Source: Gorsachius magnificus
Taxonomy: Eukaryota > Chordata > Aves > Pelecaniformes > Ardeidae
Assembly: GCA_034008185.1 (NCBI GenBank)
Contig: CM067081.1
Location: forward strand, 5,517,821-5,581,820
Length of the DNA stretch: 64,000 nt
Reading direction: 5' to 3'
A program made the translations under genes and the position numbers. Below the pieces are notes generated by a model. That model did no database searches. It was given only the letters and a program-made list of their open reading frames with translations, and was not told where the DNA came from. Every line of letters starts with the position of its first letter. Position 1 is the first letter of the stretch. Shown one piece after another: positions 22,132-35,275 of the stretch.

Positions 22132-23345
22132 TCCTGCCTGCTTTTTTCCTTGTTGCTTGCTTTTCCAGCAAGCAGTAGATTTCTAAGGTTTGAGTTCCAA
22201 TTCTATAATTCCCATGACTGCTCTTTTTTTATCCCCACCTTCTTTTGGCAGATCATCCAGAGCTGTTTCTGCAGAACCAGTAAGATATATGGAAGAAATA
22301 TTTGACAGTGTTGCGAGCCTCATAGTAAGAATATAAAGGATATTACTGAAGATCATGCAATTATAACAGATAAGAGCAACCAGCACCTAAACCAAGCAAG
22401 GACTTGGATCTGCAGAGATGCTTTTCTGGGCTCAGCTGGATCCAGCCTTCAGCAGGACAAGACCTGATGCAATCAATAATGGTGCTGGGAGACAAAGGGT
22501 TGCACTGGATAAGAACTTCATGGTACATCTGGGAGAAGGATGTGGCATCTGTTATACAGATACTTGTCCTTGCTCCTTCTTAGTGGCCAGTTTGGTGTTT
22601 GTCAAACCGCTGCAGTCACCGTAGCTGCTGTAATAAGGTGGAAGTGCTCGAAAGAAGGAGCTGACTTCAGATTGCAAGGCTACGTTTGCATGGTTGTCAT
22701 AACTAAACTGTAAAAGGGCTATTAATGCATCTCCATGATGTACCTCCTAACAGAGGACTTGGGTTTACAGACTGTGCTGGTAAACCATTATTGTTACTGA
22801 CCTAGTTAGATGAATGTATATTTGTGTTGTCATTCTGCTATTTAATTATATGATCTCTGTTGAAATAACACATGTAAACTGAGAAGACATTTCAATGGTA
22901 TATATAACAGGACTATAGAGGGCAAAGATAACTACAAATTGAAAAGTAGCCTCACTGAACACTTGCAAGTGGACAGTAAATAAGGGCCTCTTCTCATAAA
23001 TTGCTAAGTAAGAGTCAGAGATAGTTCTTTGTCCAGGCTAAGCACTATAAAAAAAAATGAAGCTTGATTAAACATAGCATAAATGGGGGAAAAAAAAGCC
23101 TGACTGAGACACACCACCCCAGATATGAATATATCAGTCTTCTCCCTAGGGAAGAAAGCCAATGTTTAAACTTAATGTTCTGCTAGTAATTTAATGGAAA
23201 ATCAAAAAAAAAAATTTAAAAATTCCTTTGTGCTATTTAGGGCAAAGAGCCAAGGCTTTATTTAAAAGGAAATATATAACAATTGTAATTCACAAGAGGC
23301 TGTTTTTATATACTTGTTCAACACAATGCCTAAAGCAGCCCTCAG

Positions 23346-23393
23346 AAAAAAAAAAAAAGAAAAAAAAAAAGAAAAAAAAAAAAGAAGAGCATC
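23346..23393. repeat. A-rich run with periodic G
   Basis: Long A-runs separated by single G residues (A13 G A11 G A12 G and so on). It is a simple purine repeat with no attached element recognised. Confidence 0.88.
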
Positions 23394-26300
23394 CTTAACT
23401 GTTTTTAGAGCTTGTTTTGTTCTTTCTTCTCTTTCTCTGAGAAGGAGCTATTTCTAATTCTACAGGAGGGACCTAATCCAGAAACCCCTGTTAGAGTGTG
23501 AGCCTTTCCACTGACTCCCACTAGGCATCAGGAGCTGGATCTGGTCCCCAAGTCAGTGGATCCAAGATCATCATCCAGCCATAGGCCAGCCTCCACACAA
23601 TGAATCCCACTGTGTCAGACTAGTACCTCTTTTTGCTCTTTAAAGCAAATGCATCATAATTAACAAGAAATTCCCCACTAAACACTGAGGCGTGTGTCAT
23701 ACTCCCTCTTGGGCCAAAAACTGATGGCTGCTGGAATGGATATTTTATGTGAAAGAGTCAGCCATCAGTCTGGGCTTAGTGACATGCAACCTGTTTGATT
23801 TGGAAAGGATAATCCAAACCTTCCATGACAAAATACTACATAGGTTGAAATTATTAATCTGTCTTCCACTATCCCCATATCTTATAAACAAAGTAATTGA
23901 TGACCCCAAGCTTCAACCCTGCGAGTTACCCTGAACAAAGGAACCTGTTTTTTTCAAAGGCCATCAAAACCAGTAAATACTGTGCAGCTTTCAAAGACCA
24001 TCTCTCTCAATATCCCATTCTTTAGCTGTGTAATTTAAACAGAAAGTAAAGGTGCAATTGGCTATTGCTAGCAAGTATAGGCAGACACCTTGTGCAGCAC
24101 TTTCTTACCACCCCGCTGAATTCCCACTTGCAACAGTAGGGTCTAGCCTCATTAAATTGGAGTGCCGAAACAAAAATGATAAAAATCACAAAATTAACAC
24201 CCCCCCTGCATTTCCTTTGGTGAGTGATTTGAACTATCCTTGTTCTCACAAATGGAAGAAGAAATCTCAGATTCAGTGAGAATAAACAAAACAACCTTTG
24301 TGAAATCTCTGCATCATCAGTCAGCTGCTGTAGTCCATCTCTCCATGGGATTTATGTCTGCCATCCACCCCATGTTCAGAAGTGTTATCTCCTTCCCTCT
24401 TGGCAAATTTCCAGAGCACAGCAAAGAAAATGCCTGAACAGACGGAGAAAAAAAAGATATCTCCTCATCTGTAGGAAGCATTTTTGCTCACTGATAGCAA
24501 AGAGCTAAAAAAGAGAAACTTTTGTAGAATAAATGACAAGAGTTAGTGGTGGAGGAAGAATAAAACCTACTGGGAAGACTAGTTTCTTTGTGAGATTTTA
24601 TTGGGGTTTTGCTGTTTATTATCGGTACACATTACTTATTGCTTTACAAAAGACACAATCTGCAGATATAAATGATTTATGCTGTATACTTAATGGATGA
24701 TTGGAGATTTTAATTTATGGCCTTTACAGCAATTAATAAAGCAACTGTTAGTTAACTAGTGAGCTTTAGTAACCTCAGACAGTTAACACTGTGTGTCCAA
24801 CGTTATCAAATCTGGTTAAGCCTTCAGTTTTGCAGTGAAATACAAAAGTGGCTGCAATCCGCTCACTCCAGCTAACATCACAGTGGCTCTAAGTTTTCGG
24901 GGACTTCAGAAAGGCTTATTTACCATGCAGTTTATTAAGCCTGAAGACCAGTTTTATGTTTTCAGGTTTCAAGGTTATAGTTTTGGGTAACCACAACAAG
25001 CACCTCTTACAGCCTGGCAGAAGTAGGTATGTCAACCCTCCCACCCCTGCTATGAGTGTGTACAGGTTCACAGCCCTTGATTCCCTGCTCAGCAGCAGCT
25101 AGTTTGCACCATGCCCAGAGGAACTGTGGCATGGAGACCCCCTTTCTTGCTCCATTTCATATCTGTTCTTCAAAGTACCTAAGCCTCATTGATGGAGAAC
25201 AAGTCTTTAATCCATCTTCTCCAACCAAAGCCAAAAAAGACTGTTTCTGCTCTTGTCTAGACACATCGTGCTAGGTAAATATCATTGGCCATAAATAGAT
25301 AGTACATGGTCAAAGGCTTTTTTCACTTACTACAACAGTGACAGAGATCTGGTTCAACACTGACCAGAGGAGACTTCAAGTTCTCCAAGATCTGTCCTGA
25401 TATCTTTGTCCTTCACACCCTTCCCAGACATTGCCCCAGGAGGGGTTTGTAGACCTAAGCTTTGGGCTTTTATTTATCTAAATGACTAGACTAAAAATAG
25501 AAGTAGAAAATAAAATAGAAAATAAAAATTAGAAATAGACTAAAAAGAGAAAACATGTATGAAGATATTCAGCATTAACCTTTGTGCAGCTGGGCAATCA
25601 GATTAACCCAGGAACAGGTTCAATCTTTTTTTATTATAATAATTATTTTATTTTTATCTCCAGATTAATATCAAGTTAGAGGACTGTGCCAGGGCAGACG
25701 GGGAGGAGACACAAGGCATGGAAAGAACAAGACTGCCTATTTTAGTAACAGTGCTGATTTCTCCATTTTAACATGATTATGAATCTATAACACTCCACTG
25801 GAATGGCCTAGTTGAGTGACTACAGGATCAAATCACACATGTAGGCCACCCTAAAAAATATGTCACGCTTGCAAGGAAGGCAGTAGCTTCAAAATAGACA
25901 CTTCTTCAGCTGGCTGAAGGTGTCACCAAACAGTACTTGCTGGCATTGCAAAATCTGATCAGAATCTCCTTTTCTCTGCCCCTTTTTCCTGTCATCCCTT
26001 TGTATCTTGATCCTGGGTACTCACCTTGATTATTCATTTTTCTCATTTTGTACCATCAGACTAGCTCTTTTATTTTCTCTTTCATTATTTACATGAATAA
26101 CTCTGTCAGTTTCTGTGGATGTCGCATAGTATGTATTACAGCCTATTGCAAGGACAAAAAATAACCCTGAAATTTGATCAGATGTCTGAGAGTCTCACTG
26201 TGTTTATTGGTAGCTTGAAATAATGTTACTGGTCTCAGTTTTTCTTATTTCTTATTATATATAAAACTACAAAAACAAGCAATACAACATTCAGGTTGTA

Positions 26301-27141
26301 TGGAAGACAGACTGAGCCCTTCAATTAAAAAACACTGCATGCACTCAGACATTTTTTAAAGTTTCTTGGGGTTCTGTTATGCTGTTTGAAAGCTGCTTTT
26401 CAGTTCAGTCCAGTCACGTCACAGGACCTGATTATACACTACGTTGCATTCTCCATAGGTTGCAGGAAACGTTAAAGCTCAGATGGTCCACATATGTCTT
26501 CGACTCTGCATTTTATGGGTTTAGTAGTTGTTACTGTTGCATTCCCTAGAGTTGCAGCAATAATTCTACTCTGTTGGACAAGACATCCTCTCAAACCCAT
26601 GGCTATGCTTTAAATTTAGAGCATTGGGCTCTTGGATGTTGAAGGCAGGATTAGGCAAAGTTCTGAAGGATTGTTCCTATTGCTTTTCATTGAGGTGCTC
26701 TGTTGTTATTCTTTCATGTTAAAAATGGCCAAACAATTTCTCTTTCCTCTTTTTGGCCCACGAGTCACCATAACCCAGGTCTTACAGGGTTAAGCAACCA
26801 TCCATGAACATGTTTTCTGACTGTACTAATTTGAGCTGCAAATCACAAAAAAATATTTCTCTGTGTTTAAAATATTCCTCTCTATGTAAAACCAATAAAT
26901 TTTGAGGAAAATAAACAAGACTTTCTTCACTGACTGTGTAAGTAAGTAATTATTAGCTAGATAGAAAATATTTTATGAAGTGAATGGAAGATGCATCATT
27001 TGACTTATTTAAGTCTGTTTCAGAGAAAAAGCTAAATACATACTGTCAGAAAAAAAGGCTTCCATGAAAAGCAGTAAAGTTTGTATAACAAAGCGTGCTG
27101 TTAACTTGTAAGCCCTTATACATAGGTACAATGTGAATCTG

Positions 27142-27164
27142 ATTTATTTATTTATTTATTTATT
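27142..27164. repeat. (TTTA)n microsatellite
   Basis: Between five and six uninterrupted TTTA/ATTT units. Confidence 0.92.
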
Positions 27165-28100
27165 GTTTCTAGATGCCTTTGTAACAAATAACGATAATAA
27201 TAGTGTTGGTCACGCACTATTGAAGCTAATGGTACATATCCCATTACTGTTAATAGCAAAAAATTAGGCTCTGTACTATTTCCATCACAAAAGTATAAAG
27301 AAATGCATAACTACACAACAGAGTATGCATATATAAAATTACTTTTAAAAAAAAGTTGCCATCTGATATTTCAAAATCAGTATTTGCCATTTCATAATTT
27401 CTATATTATTCAAGTTTATCTAGTTTCCAATGAGTTCATGCTTTACGTGTACTTCTGTCCCTAAATAGAAATACTTGTATTTTCTTCTTTGATGATGGTT
27501 CCAATATAAACATGTTTGTTCCAAACAAAAGAACGAAATTTCTATAGTCTTAGAAGTCAGTTTTTCCTTCTCGTTTCAAAAAATGTGAACATCAACATTC
27601 ATTTTATTTGCTCTGAATAAATTATTCAGATCTTATTTACCATATTATTAAATTTTAATTGTTCCATTGCATTTTCTCAAATGTAAACAAACCTGTGCGA
27701 GAACAAAACACTGCTTAATTATGGCAGCTTCAATTGCTCAACAAAAGAGACATTTCAGAGAGGAATTTTTAGATTGTCTAATTCTTCCCTAAAGGAAAAC
27801 TTGGCTTTCTCAAAGATATTGCCTACCCATTTTATTAAACATCCACAAAGGTAATTTTCTAAAGAAGATCTTACAAAAGAGAGCATTTAAACTCTCAAAT
27901 ATTTTTTGTGAAGATGATTTTATATTAGTAGAATTTTCCTTTGTTTAACACTGCCCAGAAACCTGCATTAAATATAGCGAGACACATATGTGAGTCTGTA
28001 TCAAAAAGAAAGAACACAACCCACCCACCCCCAACCCCCAAAACTCTGGAACAGGCTGGCTTGCACTGGCCTGATGTGGATTTTGACTGGTGTCGCCACT

Positions 28101-28319
28101 TATAGAATCATCGAATCGTTTAGGTTGAAAGAGACCTTTAAGATCATCAAGTCCAACCATTCCCCTGATCCTGCCATCCCACCAATAAACCCTGTTCCTA
28201 AGCACCTCGTCTGCCCGGCTTTTAAATCCCCCCAGGGATGGGGACTTGACCCCTTCCCTGGGCAGCCCCTTCCAGTACTTGACAACCTTTCCACTGAAAA
28301 TTTTTTCCTAATGTCTAAG
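28101..28319 (-). mobile_element. CR1 LINE 3'-end fragment
   Basis: Minus-strand CR1 3' end. The plus-strand view begins TATAGAATCATCGAATCGTT, then TAGGTTGAAAGAGACCTTTA and AGATCATCAAGTCCAACC, and continues into the ORF2 C-terminal region (CAGGGATGGGGACTTGACCC, CCTGGGCAGCCCCTTCCAG, TTTTTCCTAATGTCTAAGCT). The tail units at 28102-28118 are diverged. The 5' end is truncated at about 28319. The 3' end is of the GATGATCTTAAAGGTC type, like the copies at 13.7, 14.9 and 53.6 kb. Confidence 0.93.
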
Positions 28320-31300
28320 CTGTGTATCTCCAGTCACTTCACTATCCAGGAATAGAAAACTATGGTTTGCAAACCTCACTACTCCTTTACAATGACTTCT
28401 GTGGGATACCCTGGCAATGGGGGAATAGAAATGATCACCAGGCTAGCAAAAGAACAGAAAATAGCTGTCTTTTGGCTCTGACAACCACTGAACATGTGCA
28501 GACCTCATATGCTCCCTGATATGAAAACTGAAGTCATGGTGCAGTAAGGACTGGTTAGAAGACTGACACTGTATCAAACGTACTAAATCCATTCCTGTGC
28601 TGGAATGAAGCACAAGCCTCACTGAAATTACGCTCACAGAGCTTGTTGGAAGACAAAGCCAGGTAACCCACACCCAGCAAATCAAGCCTGCATTTTACCT
28701 TAACTCACATAACACACTGTTGAATGCTATGCCACGGGCTTCAGACAAGCAAGATGGTGCATGCAAGTGGTCTTGCAGCCCAGTAAGATGAAGCAATGAC
28801 CATGTATTTATTTTTGCATTGCTTCCAGTAACAAAACTCTAATTACTGAGGAGTGAAAGATGGGCCCATCTATAAGTCTGTAAAGGAAACTTCTGCCTGC
28901 CCCAGTGGAGTCAATCACATTAGCGTGGCCATCTCTGATGGTGGAATATGAGCCAGCAGAAGTTTGGGTTTGGCTTAGGTGTGTAATTACAGAATGTGCT
29001 TCAACGAGTAAGTCCTCTGAAAACATTAAAAACAGCAGTGAGACCACAGTGGGACTCATTAGTGAGTCACAGACCTAAGTCAATGTGTTCCAACAGTTCC
29101 TGGGCTGGCTTGGACCACAGGAGAAACTGTCATGCAGTTGTTAGTCCTCAGCTCTTGCTGACATGCCTGTAGAAGTCCTACTTGCATGGACTACCGATGA
29201 CTTAGGGCCCTGGGTTATTGGCAGGTCAGCTGGAATTTTTTTATATAAATGTTCAGAAACATGAGGAAAATAGGTGAACACTTTGGAGACGGAGCAGGAG
29301 GGTTGTTATTTATGGAGAAAATGAACAGCATGCTACTGGAACAGGGACTCCAAGCCCTACAGCATTGTTTTTCACTTAGTATGTTATACCCTCATTTCAT
29401 ATGCCTCAAATTATGGACAATGGAGCAAATTTTTGTTCATATTTAGCAATGATTGTAGAAGGAAGGAAAAAGCCAAAGATGCTGTCAGCAAAACCCAGCT
29501 GTAATCTCGCAATCACAGCTTCTTAGAAATAGTCTCTTGCACTATCAGAAAATACATGTGTGGTCTGATCATAGCCAGAATGTTTGTCTGGAATTTCTCC
29601 ACTGTTCTCATCTATGGCTAATGTTTATGACTGCTTTTGCACAGCCTTGGGGGCCCTCTGTCTTACCAAGTATGCCTTTTTCATTACGGTAAGCTAAAGG
29701 ATTCTAGATGTAAGAAAGTGGTCTGGTATTCCACTTTACTATTGGTGCGCGATGTATTTCTGATACAGAAAATAGACCTACCGTTCAGCAAAAATTTGTA
29801 TTCCCTGAATTTGTTGAAGAAATAGCAGAATCTAACAGAGCTGCAGACAGCTGTCTGCTGAACATTTGAACCTCAGTGAATAGGTGCCTGTAATTTTGTG
29901 TCATTCTGATCTGCCTCTGTAACTCGCCTGTTTGAGTCAGCATCAAACAATTGGTCTGGGGAAAAAAAAAAATACTTCAGGGATGGATCCTCAGGTGCAA
30001 GCTAAGAGACAAGTAGTGCAAGGATCAAAGTGAGAGCTAAAGGCTGCAAGTATTTAGCAGAAATAATCTAACAAGAGCCACTGAGAGCGTCCAGGAGGTG
30101 ACATCCTGCAGAGCTGCCAGTGCTCTTGGGTGAGTCCCGAAAGCAGATTACTGCCTCTTTGCAATCTACTCCAGTCTGTGCACGTACAAATTAAAGTAGA
30201 AATATCACTAACAGGAGAGAAATTTCTACCCCTGCTGCCTGGGAACAGCCCCTCACCACAGAGTAACACTTGCTGTTCTTTTCTGTTCTACCGAGGAGAC
30301 ACAAGACATGAGAGGAAACAGAATTAAACCTTCTACAATAATTTTGAGGGGCTTGTTCTAGTTTGTCTTTTTTGCTTTGGCCATCTAAGGCCCAGGGGAA
30401 GTAGGGTGAGGAATTTAGAAAACAGAGTGACCTATGAACATCGGTGGTGTCACTCCCTGAAAAAAGGGTTCAAGAGTATCCCTGCTGCCCCATGGATGTT
30501 GCGTGGCACTCTGCTGATGAGCTTAAGTCTCAGCTCCATAAGGTGTCGATTTAACTGTACAAAAGGTTAGTTTAACCACTGGAAAAAAATATCTCCTTTT
30601 GCTAGGCAGTGTACCAGGGCTAAACAAGAGGTCTGTACTGCCATTTGAACTTTGAAGTTTCCGTATGGTCTTGGGCAATGCAAATTTTTAATGGCAACTT
30701 CACAGCTAATAAACGACTAACAAGCAGAGCTGCCACTTCAGTTGGAAGAAATGAAGACCTCTGCTTTTTTTACAGCTCTAATTGTAACATGTGCAGTACC
30801 TTCAAACCTAGATAAGAAATATTCATTTCAGCCCCACTGCTAGCCTGCAATAATCTAAATAGCTGCTCTCCGTATCTTGTATTTGCAAATCTAAATATAC
30901 TACACAAGCCCATGAGGTTTGACTTCCACCTGGAGAGGAACCCAAACCCGACCTCAGGAGTTAACCCTTCGATAATTTTATTTTGGAGTCAGGAACTTGT
31001 GTTTGGACAATTCCAAATACAAATGACCTTTCCCTGAAACTCTTTTCCTAGTCATTTAAATAAGAATGGTCCTAAAATTCAAGTAATAAACAGAGCTGCA
31101 TGACTTGCATTTCCAAGGCTTGGTCATTGAAAGAAACCAAAAAGGTAAGAAAAGAGTAGAGCTTAAAGAATATTATTTTCCATTTATATTTTCCCCCCAA
31201 ATATTTTGCTTTGTTTTAGATAAACTTCATATATTTCATTTTTAATTCAGGTGGAATTCTCTATTTTATTGCCATAATATTTATATTTTAAAATTTTCAT

Positions 31301-31859
31301 GTACCTTTCTTTTTTTCAGCATATGTCTTTTTAAAGAAAAGTGGGAATAACTAGAAAAAATATTCTTAATAACTTCTTACTTAATAAAACTTGAACTAAA
31401 TTTGCAAATACTTCTCCCTTCCAAACTTTTATTTTCAAAGAAATCTTATATTTGTCAAAAATATTCCCCCAAGCGGACCACATGCACCTGCCAGATTGAC
31501 ATTTTTATTTTAAAGCACACAATTTTAATCCCATGTGCTCGATAACACTGACCTCAGACCATAATTTATGTTGCTAATAATGCGGTCCTGCCAAAAAAAA
31601 AAAAAAATAGAAATTAAAAAAAAACCAAACAAGGTGAGGCTGAAGGAAAGGTTTGCTTGTCAGATGCCATGTCAGCAAGTGGAGTTTGACAGCAGGGAGC
31701 ACGGGGTGAAGAGAAAAGAGCCGGCTGTTATTATGTGTTATGTTCCTCCATGAAAGGGGGAAGACGGACCAACTCCTGCAGTTCCAGCTATTTCCCCTCC
31801 AGCCAGGGTGCTTCTCCTTGAACTGTGACACCAAGCTGGGAAATAATGACATTTTGCAG
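28320..31859. other. Non-coding stretch, nothing identified
   Basis: No supported gene or clear repeat. The part at 30640-30850 includes an octamer-like ATGCAAAT at 30678-30685 in A/T-rich surroundings. An A-run lies at 31593-31607. Confidence 0.5.
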
Positions 31860-31975
31860 ACTGGAAGCTCAACAGGGCAGGGACTGCCTCTTTATTTGTA
31901 CTCATCTGGCACTCAACACAACGGAGGCTTGATAGAGACTGTGGCCTCGGAACAGTGCAAACAATCATATAAAAA
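31860..31975 (+). repeat. Ancient retroposon tail (CAGGGCAGGGACTGCCTCTTTAT type)
   Basis: AACAGGGCAGGGACTGCCTC, TTTATTTGTACTCATCTGGC, then ACTCAACACAACGGAGGCTTGAT. This follows in order an old amniote repeat tail (GGGCAGGGACTGTCTCTTxxTxTGTxTGTACAGCGCCTAGCACAATGGGGCCCTGAT). It is the clearest copy in the window besides the one at 59.48 kb. The family name is left open. Confidence 0.55.
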
Positions 31976-32769
31976 ACTCCACATACACAGAAAAGCCTAG
32001 CTGGAAAGTTTAATTGCTGCGACAGTATCAACATCTGCTCTGGTAAGAGCCTACTTAAATTCCAACACCGCATTAACAATCTGGGACGATTCTCCTTGCA
32101 CACTGGCATCTAAAGTATATTTTACGTGGCCTAAAAAAAACCCCCTGCTGTCAAGTATATCAGCTTTGCTACTATCCAATATTTTTATTCTAAACACACA
32201 TTTTTAAGTGCAGCTGGGGCTAAGTGACCAGCAAATCTGATTACCGCAAGTGTACAATGCCTGACATCCTTTATGGACTTGATTCTTGACTCAACGCAGT
32301 GGGGGCTAATGGGAGTTGTGAGGCTAATGCCCTGTGCAGCAGGTTGAGAGCACAGCTCTGAAAATTAACATGGGAGGCTTTCCATCTTCATAAGGCTGCT
32401 TTGCCAGCAATGACAGTGATGGGTGGTGTGTAATATCGGGAAAGATCAGACCATGGCACAGGCAGAAATCCTGTGACACCAATGCAGAGCTTCTTAAGTA
32501 TTTTAGCTGGTGGGAAGAGGACTTGAAGTCTGACTACTTTCTCAGGAAATAAATTGAATATTATCTTAAAAAATTACACTGATTAAAAAAAGAGGTGGCA
32601 GAGAATTACCATAACAAAAGAAGTTTTTCTTTTATTCAGCACAAAAAGGATGGCTGTGGGGGTAAAACAATGCACTGGGAGCTAGAAGATTTATTCTCTG
32701 GGCTTTCCACAGATTCCATTAATAATCTAAGGATAGCAACATTTCTTCCCTCTCACCCTACTGCATGAT
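31976..32769. other. Non-coding stretch, nothing identified
   Basis: No usable open frame and no recognisable repeat. Confidence 0.5.
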
Positions 32770-32860
32770 CCAGTTAAATTATAAATTCTTCAGGGAAGGG
32801 GTGATCCCTTGCTATGTGTCTGGTACAGTGGCACCCTGGCCCATGAACATATGCTGGTAT
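32770..32860 (+). repeat. Ancient retroposon tail (TATAAATTCTTCAGGGAAGGGG type)
   Basis: TTATAAATTCTTCAGGGAAG, then GGGTGATCCCTTGCTATGTG and TCTGGTACAGTGGCACCCTGG, follows the same tail pattern as the copies at 6.49, 31.87, 59.48 and 60.59 kb, with more divergence. Confidence 0.45.
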
Positions 32861-32927
32861 TTTTAATAGCTCTACTGTGAGATTTGTTGTAAGAATGGCT
32901 CGGTGAGAATATAATGCTTGCACTGTG

Positions 32928-32985
32928 TGGGAGGTCAGACTAGATAATTTTAATAGGCCCTCCTGAACATGAAATATATTATCAA
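32928..32985 (+). mobile_element. Old CR1-type LINE 3' end
   Basis: GTGGGAGGTCAGACTAGATA, then ATTTTAATAGGCCCTCCTGA and ACATGAAATAT. Older CR1 copies of amniotes end in GAGGTCAGACTAGATGATCATAATGGTCCCTTCTGACCTTAAAATCTATGA, and this stretch follows that order. Only the extreme 3' end is left, and the tail repeat has decayed. Confidence 0.7.
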
Positions 32986-33139
32986 ACAAAAACACAGTGA
33001 TACAGGCAGCAATTATTTTCATAATGAGAACTGGTGATTGTGTGGACAGCGTTGAGCAAAAATAAATGAAAGCTGGAGACTAATAGCAGGTTTCTGTAAC
33101 ACTAAGAGGAACAAATATTCCTGTAAACACAATTAGTAT

Positions 33140-33270
33140 TGCTAATACTTCATATTCACACAGTATTCACAGAGCTGTCACCTCCATTTTGCAGAAGGAG
33201 CAAAGCACAGAACAAAGGTGAAGTGATTGCCCAAGACCACGCAGTGATGCACTGGGTAAAGGCTGCTGGA
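33140..33270 (+). repeat. Ancient MIR-like retroposon fragment
   Basis: CACCTCCATTTTGCAGAAGG, AGCAAAGCACAGAACAAAGG, TGAAGTGATTGCCCAAGACC, ACGCAGTGATGC. This parallels the MIR-like core CCCATTTTACAGATGGGGAAACTGAGGCACAGAGAGGTTAAGTGACTTGCCCAAGGTCACACAGC. It is the best such match in the window. Confidence 0.6.
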
Positions 33271-34485
33271 GCACATCTGCCAGCCTGTCTCCCTCCTCAG
33301 ACCTTTTGCACATCTGGAAGTGCCAGCACATGTGGCACTGATGAGGTGCCTCTCTCCTGACCCGCGCTGCTCACACTCTTGATCCCGGGTGACACTCTGG
33401 GTACCTCTGATGGTCACTTTCCCTCCCATTAGCACAGACTGGCAGCAAGTCCCTCCACCTCCACGTTTCAGATGTGGGGTCTTCTTAGGACAGGTTGGAA
33501 AGGGGGAGTATCGTGGGCTTCAAATTAAACATGTGATGACCTTTACCTGCAGCTCCATCTTGTCTCTGAATGCACCCCTTTGGCAAACCCTCTTTGAGAA
33601 ACTACCAGCACTGACACACACTTGGGGGTCTGAGGGTGTGATTGTGCATGTCTGTATGTGAAGGGCTAGAAGAATGACTCAAAAATACATTTTTATTGCC
33701 CTAATTGTTTTCTTGCTCTTTCTTCCTTGACCTTAACTGAGTTTACACTGACTTATTTTGCTTGGAAAGCTTGTTGTTTATTTGATTTTGGATTATTATT
33801 TTTTGCTTTTCATTGCACACAACCTCACTGTGTAGATTTTCAGTTGCTCTCGCTGGCTACTTGAGACCAATTTGCAGACACTACGTACAGTCTCTATAGG
33901 GCCAGGAGCCAAGATCCCAGCAGATGAAAATAAGGAGCTGTACCAATTTACACCAGCAGATTATCTGCTATGACACTGAATTTCTCCTTCCTCCTGTGCC
34001 TCATACAGGATGCTCAGTCTACCACATGCAATAACAGTAAAATGCCGGTAAGATTAAAGGCCCATTCTAGTAACCTTTTACAATCAGATTTACTAATTGG
34101 GCCATGGGACTCACAAAGCAGTGTGATTCTACCTCAACTACTAATTATCTGGCACTCAAATCCCAAATTAAAGACCTTATGCAGATGATTGGAGTCTTAG
34201 GGGGATGTGATTCTTTTCTGTCATTTTAAGGAGACAGACTCTTTTATATACTGTATGTACAAAAATGGGAAGGAGATGACAGGAGCAATTTTGCTTCCTT
34301 GCTATTAACATTCATGACACCCATGCTATCTGGGAAAAAAAAAAAAAAAAAGAAAAAAGAATTATACTACAATAGCGATGTTTTGGCAGTCTGTGAACAA
34401 CTGCACTTATAAAGGGCTATTAATAGATTAAGATCGTGTCTACTGTACTCCCAACAGTTACCTAAGGATCTTGAAGTGTACTCGT
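33271..34485. other. Non-coding stretch, nothing identified
   Basis: No supported gene. An A-run lies at 34335-34351. Confidence 0.5.
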
Positions 34486-34565
34486 AATAATAGCAATGCT
34501 CACTACTTATAGAGTTTTACATCTCCAAAGTACTGTACAAACATTAACTAATTGATCATCAGCGC
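34486..34565 (+). repeat. Ancient retroposon fragment (ATAGxGxTTTACAT...ACAAACATTAACTAAT type)
   Basis: AATAATAGCAATGCTCACTA, CTTATAGAGTTTTACATCTC, CAAAGTACTGTACAAACATT, AACTAATTGATC. It closely follows an old amniote repeat with TATAGCGCTTTACATCTTCAAAGCGCTTTACAAACATTAACTAATTAATC. It belongs to the same group as the copy at 16.80 kb. Confidence 0.55.
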
Positions 34566-34869
34566 CACAGTGATCTGTCAACATTAATCAGAAATACATT
34601 TTGAAAAGAGACCAACCCTGTATTTAATTTGTTCAGGTGGCAGATCTATTCTGTAGAGGGCCTTACACTCTAGAGGCTGAGTGCCTTCATACTGTAAAAT
34701 TAAGCATTACAAGAAACACCTGTCATGGATGCTCTATTTTCTCATTTTGACCTCATGGGAAGAAATATTAGGAAGTGGGACATTTCCTTGGTAGAGGTTT
34801 TTTGTATTGCCTATGAAGGTATTATTTGCATTTTTAAAATATATGCATTCATACATTCATATATAAACT
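34566..34869. other. Non-coding gap before a CR1 end
   Basis: AT-rich sequence with no assignable content. Confidence 0.5.
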
Positions 34870-35115
34870 AAAACAGGGTAGGGTTAGATTAGATATAAGG
34901 AAGAAACTCTTTACGATAAGGGTGGTGAAACCCTGGCAGGGGTTGCCCAGAGAGGTGGTGGAGGCCCCATCCCTGGGAACATTCCAGGCCAGGTTGGACG
35001 GGGCTCTGAGCAACCTGATCTGGTTAGCGGTGTCCCTGCTCCCTGCAGGGGGGTTGGGCTGGGTGACCTCTAGGGTCCCCTCCAACCCAAAACATTTTAT
35101 GATTCTATGATTCTG
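34870..35115 (+). mobile_element. CR1 LINE 3' end with ORF2 C-terminus
   Basis: A 5'-truncated plus-strand CR1 starting at AAACAGGGTAGGGTTAGATT and ending GATTCTATGATTCTG. It encodes the end of ORF2 ([20 protein letters not shown], then [14 protein letters not shown]), followed by the 3' UTR GCAGGGGGGTTGGGCTGGGT, then GACCTCTAGGGTCCCCTCCA. The 3' end type matches the minus-strand copies at 11.9 and 61.7 kb. The last coding region aligns with the fragment at 12.0-12.2 kb and shows only limited divergence. Confidence 0.95.
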
Positions 35116-35275
35116 TATAAATCTATAGTAAAGACATTGACAGAAACTTATATAGTGTGTTTTGTGGTAATTCTTGCTTTGTAGATTAACATCCTTCAGC
35201 CATGTCCTTAGATCGTTGAATTGTCCGAAGAGAACAAACTTCTTCACTATTTGGTGCATTTACAACTTTCTATTT
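35116..35275. other. Spacer between CR1 and LTR
   Basis: 160 bp of unique-looking DNA with no assignable content. Confidence 0.5.

Larger units (their letters stand above)
21746..28100. other. Non-coding AT-rich stretch with A-runs
   Basis: No supported gene. Contains A-runs (22099-22122 and 23346-23393) and a TTTA microsatellite (27142-27164). The 27.0-27.9 kb part is very AT-rich and free of recognisable transposons. Confidence 0.5.
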
